Shown one piece after another: positions 6,764 through 15,674 of a DNA stretch of 64,000 nt (within the stretch, counting starts at the first letter, position 1; each line of letters starts with the position of its first letter). This DNA comes from Salinactinospora qingdaonensis (GTDB lineage Bacteria > Actinomycetota > Actinomycetes > Streptosporangiales > Streptosporangiaceae). The notes under the pieces are model-generated. The model was not told where the DNA came from, made no database searches, and was given only the letters and a program-made list of their open reading frames with translations. The position numbers were made by a program, and so were the translations under genes. The stretch is from positions 123,248 to 187,247 of the forward strand of contig NZ_BAABDD010000010.1 of the NCBI RefSeq assembly GCF_039539445.1. The letters run 5' to 3'.

Positions 6764-9700
6764 GTGTACTTGAAAAACCTCACGCTGCGGGGTTTCAAGT
6801 CGTTCGCCTCCGCCACGAACCTCAAATTCGAACCGGGCATCACCTGTGTGGTCGGCCCCAACGGGTCGGGCAAGTCCAACGTCGTCGACGCGCTCGCCTG
6901 GGTTATGGGCGAGCAGGGCGCGAAGTCGCTCCGTGGCGGCAAGATGGAGGACGTCATTTTCGCCGGTACGTCCTCGCGTTCCCAGCTTGGCCGCGCCGAG
7001 GTCAGTCTGACCATCGACAACACCGACGGTGCGCTCCCCATCGACTACTCCGAGGTCACCATCAAGCGGACGATGTTTCGCAACGGGGGATCGGAGTACG
7101 CCATCAACGGCGACACCTGTCGGCTCCTCGACATCCAAGACCTCCTCAGCGATTCCGGCATCGGCCGCGAGATGCACGTCATCGTGGGCCAAGGCCAACT
7201 CGACACCGTCTTGCACGCCGGCCCTGAGGAACGCCGCTCCCTCATCGAAGAGGCCGCCGGCATCCTCAAACACCGCAAGCGCAAACAGAAGGCGCTGCGC
7301 AAGCTCGACGCCATGCAGGGCAACCTCGACCGGGTCAACGACCTCACCGCCGAGCTGCGCCGCCAGCTCAAACCGCTGGGCAAGCAGGCCGAGATCGCCC
7401 GCCGAGCCGCCGCCATCCAGGCCGAGCTGCGCGACGCTCAACTACGTCTGCTCGCTGACGACATCGTGACGCTGCGCGACTCCCTGGAGCAGGAACGCGC
7501 CGATGAGGCCGAGGTGCGCGAGCGCCGGGCCACGGCCGAGCGAGCACTGGCCGAGGCCCAGGACCGCGAGACCCAGTTGGATGCCGCCGCCACCGCAGCC
7601 GCGCCCCTGCTCGCCCAAGCTCAAGAGACTTACCACACACTCTCCCGGCTCAAGGAACGACTCAGCGCCGTCGCCGGCCTAGCCACCGAGCGTCACCGCA
7701 ACCTCGCCACTGTCGAGGAAGAGCCCAGCAGCGGACGCGACCCCGACGAGCTGGAACGTGAGGCCGAAGAAGTCGGGGAACAGGAGGAACGTCTCCAGCA
7801 GCGCCTCCTGGAGGCCCAAAGCGAGCTCGAACGCGCTCTCGCCGAGCGCGAGAAGGCCGAGGCAGCGCTCAAAGAGGAAGACAAGCGCGTCGCCGAGGCG
7901 GCGCGGGCCGCCGCCGACCGCAGGGAGAGCCTGGCGCAACTGCGTGGCCGCGTCGAAGCGCTGCGTAGCAGGCTCGCCGCCAGCGAAGCCGAAGTCGAAC
8001 GGCTCACCCAAGCCGCAGATGAGGCCGCTGAGCGAGCCCACGCCGCCCAGGAGGAGTACGAGCGGGCTACCGCCGACTCCGAGGGCCTCGACGCCGGAGA
8101 CACCGAACTTGAAGCCGACCATGAGGCGGCCAAGCGCGACCTCGACGCGGCGGAGACGGCCCTCAAGCGCGCCCGCGAAGCCGAGCGCGCGGCCGAACGC
8201 GAACGCGCCGCGCTGGCCGCGCGTAAGGAGGCCCTGGAGAGCAGCCTCAACCGCAAGGACGGCGCCGGCACGCTTTTGGAGGCCGCCCAGCGTCTGCCCG
8301 GCCTGCTCGGTCCGCTCACCACGCTGGTGCGGGTGGAGCCGGGAGCCGAAACGGCCGTCGCCGCCGCCCTGGGGGCCGCCTCCGACGCCGTGGCCGTCGA
8401 CACCCTCGACTCCGCAGCCGCGGCGTTGGAACTGCTCAAGAGCGACGACGCCGGACGGGTCGGTATCGTCGTCGCCCAAGGCGGCCCCGCCGGTCTGCCG
8501 CCACGCCCGGAGTGGCCCGCGTTGCCCGACGGTTGCCGCTACGCCGTCCAGGCCGTCACCCCGCCCCCGGAGCTGGCGGCGACCGTCACCGCCCTGCTCG
8601 ACCGGGTCGCGCTCGTAGCCGACATCTCAACCGGTCGTGACCTCATCGCCGCCCACCCACAACTCCGGGCCGTCACCGCCGACGGCGACCTCCTCGGGGC
8701 CGCTTTCGCCCACGGCGGCTCCGCCTCCGCACCGAGCCTGCTGGAAGTGCAGGCCGCCGTGGATGAGGCCACCGAGCACCTGGAACGCGCCGAGACCTCG
8801 TGCGAGCGGGCCGCCGCCGATCTCGCCGCGGCCGAGGAACAGCGCCGGCGCCACGCCGAGACCATCGAGGAGATCGCCGCCCGGCGCCGCGCGGCCGACA
8901 AGCGCCGCAACGAGATCGCACAGCAACTGGGCAAGCTCGGCGGCCAGGCCCGCTCGGTCAAGGCCGAGGCCGACCGCTACGCCGCTTCGGTGACCAAGGC
9001 GGCCAAGGCCCGCGAAGCCGACCTCGCCAAGCTCGCCGACTTGGAGGAACGGTTGGCTCACGCCGAAGCCGAGCCCGTCGATGACGCCGAGCCCGACACC
9101 GCCCACCGCGACGAGCTGGCCGAGCGTGCCGCCCACAGCCGGTCGGTGGAGACCGAGGCGCGGCTGGCTGTCCGCACCTCCGAGGAGCGCGTCCGCTCCA
9201 TCGAAGGCCGCGCTGACGCGCTGTTGCGTGCCGCCGCCAACGAGCGTCAAGCGCGCGAGCGCGCCGCCCAGCGGCGAGAGCGCCGCCGGCGCCAATCCCG
9301 CGTAGCCGAGAATGTGGCCCAAGCGGCGGGGTACGCCCTGGAACGGATCGAGTCCTCGCTGGCCGCGGCCGAAACCGAGCGCCGCACCGCCGAAACCGAG
9401 CGCGATGCCCGCGACGCCGAGCTGAAAACGGTCCGTGCGCGGGTGCGGGAACTCTCGGTGGAGTTGGAGAAACTCGCCAACGTCGTGCACGGCAGTGAGG
9501 TGGCTCGCGCCGAGCGGGGGATGCGCCTAGAGCAGCTCCACACCAAGGCCGTGGAGGAGATGGGCATCGAGGTCGACACGCTCATCGCCGAGTACGGCCC
9601 CAACGTGGCCGTCCCGCCCCCCGAGGACGCCGATCCCGACGAAGCCGTACCCGTGCCCTACGTCCGCGAGGTGCAGGAGAAGCGGGCCCGTACCGCCGAG

Positions 9701-10330
9701 CGTCAGCTCAACCGGCTTGGCAAGGTCAACCCGCTGGCGCTGGAGGAGTACGCGGCGCTGGAGGAGCGCCACGCCTACCTCTCCTCGCAGTTGGAGGACC
9801 TCAAGAAGACCCGCCGCGACCTGCTCACCGTCGTCAAGGAGGTCGACGACCGGGTCCAGGAGGTGTTCGGTTCGGCGTTTGCCGATGTGCAGCAGCAGTT
9901 CGCCGCCGTCTTCGCCCGGCTCTTCCCCGGCGGCGAGGGGCGCTTGGTGCTCACCGAACCCGACGACATGCTCTCCACCGGCGTCGAGGTGGAGGCGCGG
10001 CCGCCCGGTAAGAAGGTCAAACGCCTCTCGCTGCTTTCGGGGGGCGAACGCTCCCTGACCGCGGTGGCGTTTCTCACCGCGATCTTCAAAGCCCGCCCCT
10101 CGCCGTTCTACGTCATGGACGAGGTTGAGGCCGCGCTCGACGACGTCAACCTCCAACGTCTGCTCGTGGTCTTCGACGAGTTGCGTGCAGCCTCGCAGCT
10201 CATCGTCATCACCCACCAGAAACGCACCATGGAGGCGGCCGACGCCCTCTACGGCGTGACCATGCAGGGCGACGGTATCTCGCACGTGATCAGCCAAAAG
10301 CTGGAGCGCCGCTCCGGCGAGGGCGGTTAA
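6764..10330 (+). CDS. smc: Chromosome partition protein SMC
   Basis: SMC is the ATPase core of the condensin complex that organises and segregates the chromosome. From GTG 6764 it is 1188 residues, normal for the family. It starts VYLKNLTLRGFKSFA, with Walker A GPNGSGKSN at residues 31-39. Two long Glu/Ala/Arg coiled coils flank a hinge domain around residues 510-670, and the C-terminal head has the signature LLSGGERSLTAVAFL and Walker B FYVMDEVEAALDD. GGGGAAGGGGG upstream of 6764 supports this start, and the canonical N-terminus begins there. Partner ScpA/ScpB genes are not in the window. Confidence 0.97.
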   Translation: MYLKNLTLRGFKSFASATNLKFEPGITCVVGPNGSGKSNVVDALAWVMGEQGAKSLRGGKMEDVIFAGTSSRSQLGRAEVSLTIDNTDGALPIDYSEVTIKRTMFRNGGSEYAINGDTCRLLDIQDLLSDSGIGREMHVIVGQGQLDTVLHAGPEERRSLIEEAAGILKHRKRKQKALRKLDAMQGNLDRVNDLTAELRRQLKPLGKQAEIARRAAAIQAELRDAQLRLLADDIVTLRDSLEQERADEAEVRERRATAERALAEAQDRETQLDAAATAAAPLLAQAQETYHTLSRLKERLSAVAGLATERHRNLATVEEEPSSGRDPDELEREAEEVGEQEERLQQRLLEAQSELERALAEREKAEAALKEEDKRVAEAARAAADRRESLAQLRGRVEALRSRLAASEAEVERLTQAADEAAERAHAAQEEYERATADSEGLDAGDTELEADHEAAKRDLDAAETALKRAREAERAAERERAALAARKEALESSLNRKDGAGTLLEAAQRLPGLLGPLTTLVRVEPGAETAVAAALGAASDAVAVDTLDSAAAALELLKSDDAGRVGIVVAQGGPAGLPPRPEWPALPDGCRYAVQAVTPPPELAATVTALLDRVALVADISTGRDLIAAHPQLRAVTADGDLLGAAFAHGGSASAPSLLEVQAAVDEATEHLERAETSCERAAADLAAAEEQRRRHAETIEEIAARRRAADKRRNEIAQQLGKLGGQARSVKAEADRYAASVTKAAKAREADLAKLADLEERLAHAEAEPVDDAEPDTAHRDELAERAAHSRSVETEARLAVRTSEERVRSIEGRADALLRAAANERQARERAAQRRERRRRQSRVAENVAQAAGYALERIESSLAAAETERRTAETERDARDAELKTVRARVRELSVELEKLANVVHGSEVARAERGMRLEQLHTKAVEEMGIEVDTLIAEYGPNVAVPPPEDADPDEAVPVPYVREVQEKRARTAERQLNRLGKVNPLALEEYAALEERHAYLSSQLEDLKKTRRDLLTVVKEVDDRVQEVFGSAFADVQQQFAAVFARLFPGGEGRLVLTEPDDMLSTGVEVEARPPGKKVKRLSLLSGGERSLTAVAFLTAIFKARPSPFYVMDEVEAALDDVNLQRLLVVFDELRAASQLIVITHQKRTMEAADALYGVTMQGDGISHVISQKLERRSGEGG

Positions 10331-10525
10331 GGCCCCGCCCGGCCGGTAACAGAGCGCGCTTTTGGAATCGCGCCCCGTCGCGCGGGGGTGTTTCTATGGG
10401 GTGGTCAAGCGGGGAGCGGGTGGGTGGTGCTCGCTCGTGCGTTGATCGTTGCGTGGTCTCGGCGTTCTTGGCGGCGTAGGTGGGAGTTTGCCGCTTGCCC
10501 CGGCCTGGAGGGCTTGCTGTTCGTT

Positions 10526-10554
10526 CCTCGATCGCTGCGCGATTTCGGCAGCCT
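10526..10554 (+). repeat. Inverted repeat copy A
   Basis: This 29-base core matches the reverse complement of 10862-10890 at 26 positions, and weaker similarity extends about 40 bases on its 3' side (GGGGG..GCTGTGGC). It contains its own small hairpin (ATCGC..GCGAT). It may be a dispersed intergenic repeat of this genome. Confidence 0.6.
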
Positions 10555-10861
10555 CATGGGGGTGCTGTGGCTGGGGAGAGTGGAAACGATGTGGGTGGCT
10601 CCAGGGATGAGGCAACGTCGCTCCAGCGCACGATGCCGTTCTATCCCAGAACCTCGCCGGGGCCTCGCTCCGACTCGGGAGGTCGCCGCCCCCAGGACTC
10701 GCTGTCGTGCGGGGTGTCGCTGTCGCGAGGGATACAGCGGTGGGCGGCGATCTCTGCGGGGCGGTGGCAGAGGACACCTCAGAAAGCGTTGAGCCGCGAC
10801 ATCCACCGTGGCCAGCCTGCCCGTTGCGCTGTTCATCCCACCTTGGCCACAGCCCGCCCCC

Positions 10862-10890
10862 AGGCTGCCGAGATCGCTTAGCGATCGAGG
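10862..10890 (-). repeat. Inverted repeat copy B
   Basis: Opposite-orientation partner of 10526-10554 with three mismatches. Its centre is a perfect palindrome GATCGCT-T-AGCGATC-like arm pair. The two copies bracket about 310 bases of non-coding DNA. Confidence 0.6.
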
Positions 10891-11060
10891 CACGAGCGAC
10901 GGGAAACCTTGCATGCTCTCCTCAAACCAAAGCCACACCCCGCCGCAAGGTTCTGTGGGGATGCCGAGCCAGGGGAGGGAAGGGGGCCGTTCGTTGGGCC
11001 CCGCACTGTCAGTGCTGTCGACCGGGGTGGTCTCCGGGCCGACACACGGGCGCCGTTAGA

Positions 11061-11236
11061 GTGGTGCGTTGGTCCGCGTCGATTTCGCCGCTCGGCGCGC
11101 CGCTGCGCGGGTGGCACGCGGACCAACGGCACCCTACGAGCGAAGTCCGGTCACAACCCGGCGCTGTCCCGCAACTGTGAGGCCCGCCGTCGTCGACGGT
11201 GGTGACGAGCCAGGTCGCCTCGTAGGTATGCCGACG
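11061..11236 (+). ncRNA. Cobalamin riboswitch
   Basis: The conserved core GGTCACAACCCGGCGCTGTC followed by CCGCAACTGTGA (11150-11180) and the B12 box AGCCAGGTCGCC (11208-11219) are diagnostic of adenosylcobalamin-type riboswitches. CCTACGAG (11133-11140) pairs with CTCGTAGG (11219-11226) to close the core, and a 13-bp stem at 11067-11079/11116-11128 sits on its 5' side. The element lies just before the btuF-like gene, so it should repress cobalamin uptake genes when B12 is plentiful. The exact ends are my estimate. Confidence 0.9.
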
Positions 11237-11248
11237 ATCACTGTCCTC

Positions 11249-11285
11249 GTGGGAAGGGCAGTCCGTCCTGCGGACTTTCTTCCCC
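11249..11285 (+). terminator. Riboswitch expression platform hairpin
   Basis: AGTCCG-TCCTG-CGGACT (11260-11276) is followed by TTTCTT and flanked by GGGAA/TTCCC, giving a longer stem. It lies between the riboswitch and the GGAGGAG ribosome binding site of the btuF-like gene. It is either an intrinsic terminator or part of a ribosome-site-masking switch. Confidence 0.6.
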
Positions 11286-11307
11286 TCACCTGTTGTGGAG
11301 GAGTCCT

Positions 11308-12270
11308 GTGCACCTCGCACGCCTTCGGATAGCCGCCTTCGCATTGGCTGTCCTGCCCCTGAGCGTCCTCACCGCCTGCGGCGAGCCTGCCTCTGAGGCC
11401 GTGTCCCCCCAGAGCTCGGCCAGCGCGACGGGTTTCCCGGTCACCGTCAGCGACTCTCAGGGCGAGGTCACCCTCGCGGAGCGCCCGCAGCGCATCGTCT
11501 CGCTCTCGCCGAGCCACACCGAGATGCTTTTCGCTATCGGCGCCGGCGATCAGGTGGTCGCGGTCGACGAGCACTCCACCTACCCCGCCGAAGCACCCGA
11601 CACCGACCTGTCGGGCTTCACCCCTAGCGTGGAGGCCATCACCTCCTACGATCCCGACCTGGTGGTCTTGGCCCGCAGCGCCGAAGACGCGGTGCGCCAG
11701 CTCTCCGACGTCGGCATTCCGGCGCTGCTGATGCCGTCGGCGACCGAGCTCGCCGACACCTATGAGCAGATCGAATTGCTCGGACGGGCCACCGGCCACC
11801 CTGAAAGCGCCACCAAGCTCGCCAACCAGGTCGAAAGCGACATCGCCGACATTGTCGAGGAGGTCGAAGCGGCCACCGAGGGCCGGCCGGAGCTGTCCTT
11901 CTACCACGAGCTCGACGAGAGCATGCACTCCGTCAGCTCGCAGACATTCGTCGGCCAGGTCTATGAGCGTTTCGGACTGAACAACATCGCCGACGCCGCC
12001 ACCGACGGCGACAGCGGCTACCCGCAACTGTCGGCCGAGTTCGTCGTCGAGGCCAACCCCGACCTGATCTTCCTCAGCTATCCCGGCGCAGACGGCGATT
12101 TCGACAACGTCGAATCTCTGACCCAGCGCCCCGCCTTCGACACGATCACGGCCGTCAAAAACGGTGACATCGCCCAACTCGACCCCGACACCTCCTCGCG
12201 GTGGGGGCCGCGGGTCGTCGACTTCGCCCGCGACGTGGCCGACACCGTGATCGCCTCCGGCGAGAGCTGA
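11308..12270 (+). CDS. Cobalamin ABC transporter substrate-binding lipoprotein (BtuF-like)
   Basis: A 320-residue periplasmic-binding-protein-type lipoprotein. The signal sequence ends in lipobox LTAC, with the lipidated Cys near residue 24. The BtuF/FecB-fold N-lobe motif RPQRIVSLSPSHTEMLFAIG follows after a short linker. The cobalamin riboswitch directly upstream makes B12 or a corrinoid the probable ligand. I chose GTG 11308 because GGAGGAG lies seven bases upstream. The permease gene starts three bases after the stop. Confidence 0.88.
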   Translation: MHLARLRIAAFALAVLPLSVLTACGEPASEAVSPQSSASATGFPVTVSDSQGEVTLAERPQRIVSLSPSHTEMLFAIGAGDQVVAVDEHSTYPAEAPDTDLSGFTPSVEAITSYDPDLVVLARSAEDAVRQLSDVGIPALLMPSATELADTYEQIELLGRATGHPESATKLANQVESDIADIVEEVEAATEGRPELSFYHELDESMHSVSSQTFVGQVYERFGLNNIADAATDGDSGYPQLSAEFVVEANPDLIFLSYPGADGDFDNVESLTQRPAFDTITAVKNGDIAQLDPDTSSRWGPRVVDFARDVADTVIASGES

Positions 12271-12273
12271 ACC

Positions 12274-13305
12274 GTGCCCCACACCCGGCTGCCTTGGCTG
12301 TGGCTGCTCGCCGCCGCGGTCGCGCTGCTGCTGGCGATGCTGGTCGGTATCGCTGCCGGCGCGGCCGGTATCGCCCCGGGCGCGATCGCGGGCGAACTGC
12401 TCAGCCTGCTACCACTGGGCGGCGAGTCGCCGCTGGGGGAGCGCCAAAGCGCCGTACTCCTCCAGATTCGGTTGCCCCGGGTGGTGTTGGGGGCGGTCGT
12501 GGGCGGGCTGCTCGCCATAGCCGGAGCCGGTTATCAGGGCGCGTTTCGCAACCCGCTGGCCGACCCCTACCTGTTGGGGGCGGCCGGCGGTGCGGGCCTG
12601 GGGGCGACGCTGGCCATCGTCTACGGTTCCGCGTTGACTCTGGGGTCGGTGCGGCTGATCCCGGTGGCCGCCTTTGTCGGGGCGGTCGTGGGCGTGTTCG
12701 GTTCCTATGCCATCGGTAGCGCCGCCGGCCGGGGGGCCACCGCTTCGCTTCTGCTCGCCGGTGTCGCGGTGTCGTCGTTTTTGTCGGCCGCCCAAACCCT
12801 GATCCAGCAATTGCGCATCGAGGAACTACAGCGCATCTACGCCTGGATCTTGGGGGGTTTGGGGCGGGGTGGCTGGGACGATGTCGTCCTCATCGCCCCC
12901 TACGCTGTCGTGGGCGTCGTGGTGCTGCTGGGCTGCGGCCGACTACTCGACCTGCTCGCTCTTGGCGATGAGAAGTCCACCAGCCTAGGCCTCAACCCCA
13001 TGTGGGTGCGGCTGCTGGTGATCGCTGCGGCGTCGCTGGCCACAGCCGCCGCGGTGTCGGTCAGCGGCCTGATCGCCTTCGTCGGCATCGTCGTACCCCA
13101 TATCGTCCGCCAACTGGTCGGCAGCGCCTACCACCGCATCCTGCCCGTCTCCCTCCTGGCGGGCGCTACGTTCATGGTGCTGGTCGACGTGGTCGCGCGG
13201 CTCGTCGTTGCTCCGGCGGAGCTGCCGTTGGGGGTGGTCACCGCCTTCATCGGCGCGCCGTTCTTCCTCGCTGTGCTGCGCGCCACTCGCCACCGCGCCG
13301 TGTGA
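12274..13305 (+). CDS. FecCD/BtuC-family ABC transporter permease
   Basis: A 343-residue, strongly hydrophobic protein of the FecCD family, with about ten predicted membrane helices. The motif QIRLPRVVLGAVVGGLLAIA near residues 64-83 and GLIAFVGIVVPHIVRQLVG near residues 265-283 are typical of BtuC/FhuB permeases; the latter contains the ATPase-coupling loop. It is translationally linked to the preceding binding protein (three-base gap). No ATPase gene follows: the next gene is ftsY. Confidence 0.9.
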   Translation: MPHTRLPWLWLLAAAVALLLAMLVGIAAGAAGIAPGAIAGELLSLLPLGGESPLGERQSAVLLQIRLPRVVLGAVVGGLLAIAGAGYQGAFRNPLADPYLLGAAGGAGLGATLAIVYGSALTLGSVRLIPVAAFVGAVVGVFGSYAIGSAAGRGATASLLLAGVAVSSFLSAAQTLIQQLRIEELQRIYAWILGGLGRGGWDDVVLIAPYAVVGVVVLLGCGRLLDLLALGDEKSTSLGLNPMWVRLLVIAAASLATAAAVSVSGLIAFVGIVVPHIVRQLVGSAYHRILPVSLLAGATFMVLVDVVARLVVAPAELPLGVVTAFIGAPFFLAVLRATRHRAV

Positions 13306-13445
13306 GCACCGCTCGCGGTTTTTACCGATGGCCGGTGAGTCACCGCGATCCTGTACGCAACACCGCTGCCGCCATGGGGGAAGTATCCACACGAGGAGCG
13401 GTAGGTGACCGCCGCGCGCTTGTCTTCTGCGAAACTGGACGAGCT

Positions 13446-14600
13446 ATGGACTACACCATCGTTGCCGTTGTCATCTTCGTCGTCGCCGTGCTCGTGGTCG
13501 GCGGAGCGTTCCTGATCCGGCCGCGGCGCTCGCAGGCCCCTGACGAGGACCGCGAGGGCGGCGCCGCGACAGCCGTGGCCGAGCCGCGCGAGCGCGAGGA
13601 CGAGACCGCCGACGCCGCGGCGGGGACGACCGCCGTTCAAGAGGCGCCGGCGGCTCCCGAGGTCGAAACCCCGCCTCCCTCGGCCGGTCGGCTGGTGCGC
13701 TTGCGGGCCCGGCTCGCACGCTCGCAAAACGTCTTCGGCCAAGGGCTGCTGAGTCTGCTCTCCAGTGACCAGCTCGACGAGGACGCCTGGGAGGAGATCG
13801 AGGACACCCTCGTCACCGCCGACGTGGGTGTCACTGCCGCCGCGCAGATCGTGGAGAGTCTGCGTACCAAGGTCAAGGTGTTGGGCACCCGCACCTCTGC
13901 CGATATCCGTGCCCTGCTCCGCACCGAGCTGCTGGCCCAGATCAACCCCGAACTCGACCGTGTGGTGCACACCGAGCCTCGCGGCGAGAGCCCGGCGGTC
14001 GTGCTGGTCGTGGGGGTCAACGGGACGGGCAAGACCACCTCGTGTGGCAAGCTCGCGCGCGTGCTCGTGGGCGATGGCCGCAGCGTGGTGCTCGGTGCGG
14101 CCGACACCTTCCGCGCCGCCGCCGCCGACCAGCTTGAGACGTGGGGCGGTCGAGTGGGCGCTCCCGTGGTACGTCGAGACGAGGGCGCCGACCCCGCCAG
14201 CGTCGCCTTCGATGCCGTCTCGCGCGGTATCGAGGACGCCGCCGACGCCGTCATCGTCGACACCGCCGGCCGGCTCCACACCAAGACGGGCCTGATGGAC
14301 GAGTTGGGCAAGGTCAAGCGGGTCGTCGAGAAGCGCTCTCAGGTCGACGAGGTGCTACTGGTGCTCGACGCCACCACGGGCCAGAACGGTTTGCGCCAGG
14401 CACGTGTGTTCGCTGAGGTCGTCAACATCACCGGCATTGTGTTGACCAAGCTCGACGGTACGGCCAAGGGCGGCATCGTCATCCAGGTCCAGCGTGAACT
14501 GGGAGTGCCGGTCAAGCTCGTGGGACTGGGGGAGGGGCCCGACGACCTCGCGCCCTTCGACCCCGAGGGCTTCGTCGACGCCATCCTGGAAGCCGCTTGA
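13446..14600 (+). CDS. ftsY: Signal recognition particle receptor FtsY
   Basis: FtsY is the membrane-bound GTPase that receives SRP-ribosome complexes. An N-terminal membrane helix (residues 2-26, TIVAVVIFVVAVLVVGGAFL) is followed by an acidic A domain, then the NG domain with P-loop GVNGTGKTTSCGKLA, ADTFRAAAADQL, DTAGRLHTKTGLMDEL and TKLDGTAKGG. From ATG 13446 the length is 384 residues, normal for actinomycete FtsY. The frame is open upstream to 13002, but that overlaps the permease gene in another frame and is not coding. The partner Ffh is encoded at 20653. Confidence 0.96.
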   Translation: MDYTIVAVVIFVVAVLVVGGAFLIRPRRSQAPDEDREGGAATAVAEPREREDETADAAAGTTAVQEAPAAPEVETPPPSAGRLVRLRARLARSQNVFGQGLLSLLSSDQLDEDAWEEIEDTLVTADVGVTAAAQIVESLRTKVKVLGTRTSADIRALLRTELLAQINPELDRVVHTEPRGESPAVVLVVGVNGTGKTTSCGKLARVLVGDGRSVVLGAADTFRAAAADQLETWGGRVGAPVVRRDEGADPASVAFDAVSRGIEDAADAVIVDTAGRLHTKTGLMDELGKVKRVVEKRSQVDEVLLVLDATTGQNGLRQARVFAEVVNITGIVLTKLDGTAKGGIVIQVQRELGVPVKLVGLGEGPDDLAPFDPEGFVDAILEAA

Positions 14601-14661
14601 GGGCGGGCCGACAGGCCCTTGTACCGGGGTGTGAGCGGGGCCGCGGCGCCTGTACCCAGCG

Positions 14662-14700
14662 GTGGCGTCGTCCGCCTGCCGCTGGGGCGAACGACGCCAC
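14662..14700. terminator. Bidirectional terminator between ftsY and the ABC permease
   Basis: GTGGCGTCGT (14662-14671) pairs perfectly with ACGACGCCAC (14691-14700), followed by ATTTT on the plus strand. It lies between convergent genes and can end both transcripts. Confidence 0.7.
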
Positions 14701-14867
14701 ATTTTAGCTCTCGTCCCTGCCCTCCGGGGCGGGGGCAACGGTCGGCGGGTCTCTTTAAGGCCGCAGCGCAGCAGGGCCGGCCGAGGCTTTCTCGGCTGCT
14801 TACCGCCGTCGAGGGGAGCCGTGCCGTCGCCGCGGTGAGGCTGGAGCCGGCGCGGCACGGCTGCGCG

Positions 14868-15674
14868 TCACACCCCGACGTCGCGGCGGGTGAACGTGCT
14901 CACGGCCAAGCTCAGCAGCACGACCGGTACCGCGATCAGCACGGCGATGAAACCGGCGTGGAAACCGGTGGCGAGGGGGTCGCTGTCGAGGGCGTAGTAG
15001 AAGGCGGAGGCGAAACGCAGCCACTCCAACTCCTCGACCTGCAACGCGAAGGTGTTGCCGAGGAAACCGACCACCGCCAGCAGCGCGGCTACCGCCAAGG
15101 CCGTGGCGCGCCTGCCGGTGACGGCCCCCACCGCAAGGGCCACCGAGCCGTAGCTCAGCGCCAGCAGTGTCACGACGACGCAGGCGGCGAGCAGGTTCAG
15201 TCGGTCCACGTCGAGGTCGAGCCCCGGACCGATCGTCAGCAGGGTTGCGTAGACCAGCGCCCCGAGCACGCTGACGAACACCACGAGGCCCAGGAAGCGC
15301 TCGACCACGAGGCGCGTCCGGCTCACCGGGTGGGCCAGGAGCAGTTCCAGTCCGCCCTCCTCCTCGTCGCCGGCGATGGCGCGGGTGCCCACGGTGATCG
15401 CGGCGATGACCAGCAGGATGGGCACGAGCAGCGAGAACACGGTGGCGTTGAGGTAGCCCTCGGGGGAGGTGAGGTCGGTCATGTTCAGCGCCTGGGTCAT
15501 GGTGTCGCCCATGCCCCGCATCTCGGCCTCGGCCAGCGCGGCCATGGTGCTGTCGCCGGTCATCGTGGGGTAGAACGACGAATACATGGCCGTCACGAGC
15601 ACTACGCCCACCGACCAGCCGAGGAGCGCGCGCAGGTGGTCGCGCAAGAACTTGGCGAAGACGTTACGCAGCAT
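14868..15674 (-). CDS. ABC-2 type transporter permease
   Basis: A 268-residue integral membrane protein with about six predicted helices and the ABC-2 pattern of an N-terminal LRDHLRALLGWSVGVV segment and the GDEEEGGLELLLAHPVSR loop that contacts the ATPase. Its ATG lies inside the end of the ATPase gene (11-base overlap), so the two are translated as a unit. With the ATPase it forms an exporter. The substrate is unknown; drug or antibiotic export is an inference from the family and the adjacent GbsR/MarR regulator. Confidence 0.88.
   Translation of the reverse strand: MLRNVFAKFLRDHLRALLGWSVGVVLVTAMYSSFYPTMTGDSTMAALAEAEMRGMGDTMTQALNMTDLTSPEGYLNATVFSLLVPILLVIAAITVGTRAIAGDEEEGGLELLLAHPVSRTRLVVERFLGLVVFVSVLGALVYATLLTIGPGLDLDVDRLNLLAACVVVTLLALSYGSVALAVGAVTGRRATALAVAALLAVVGFLGNTFALQVEELEWLRFASAFYYALDSDPLATGFHAGFIAVLIAVPVVLLSLAVSTFTRRDVGV

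Larger units (their letters stand above)
10331..11060. other. Non-coding region after smc with an inverted repeat pair
   Basis: No credible gene: the open frames here are rich in Arg, Gly and Cys, lack ribosome binding sites and resemble no family. The region carries two related repeat copies in opposite orientation (cores 10526-10554 and 10862-10890). Confidence 0.55.

Noticed and set aside
10388..11200. Several open frames of 80-180 codons on both strands after smc
   Set aside because: They are Arg/Gly/Cys- or Pro-rich, overlap each other, lack ribosome binding sites and coincide with repeats and the riboswitch.
13002..13445. Upstream extension of ftsY
   Set aside because: It overlaps the permease gene in another frame; the FtsY signal anchor begins at ATG 13446.
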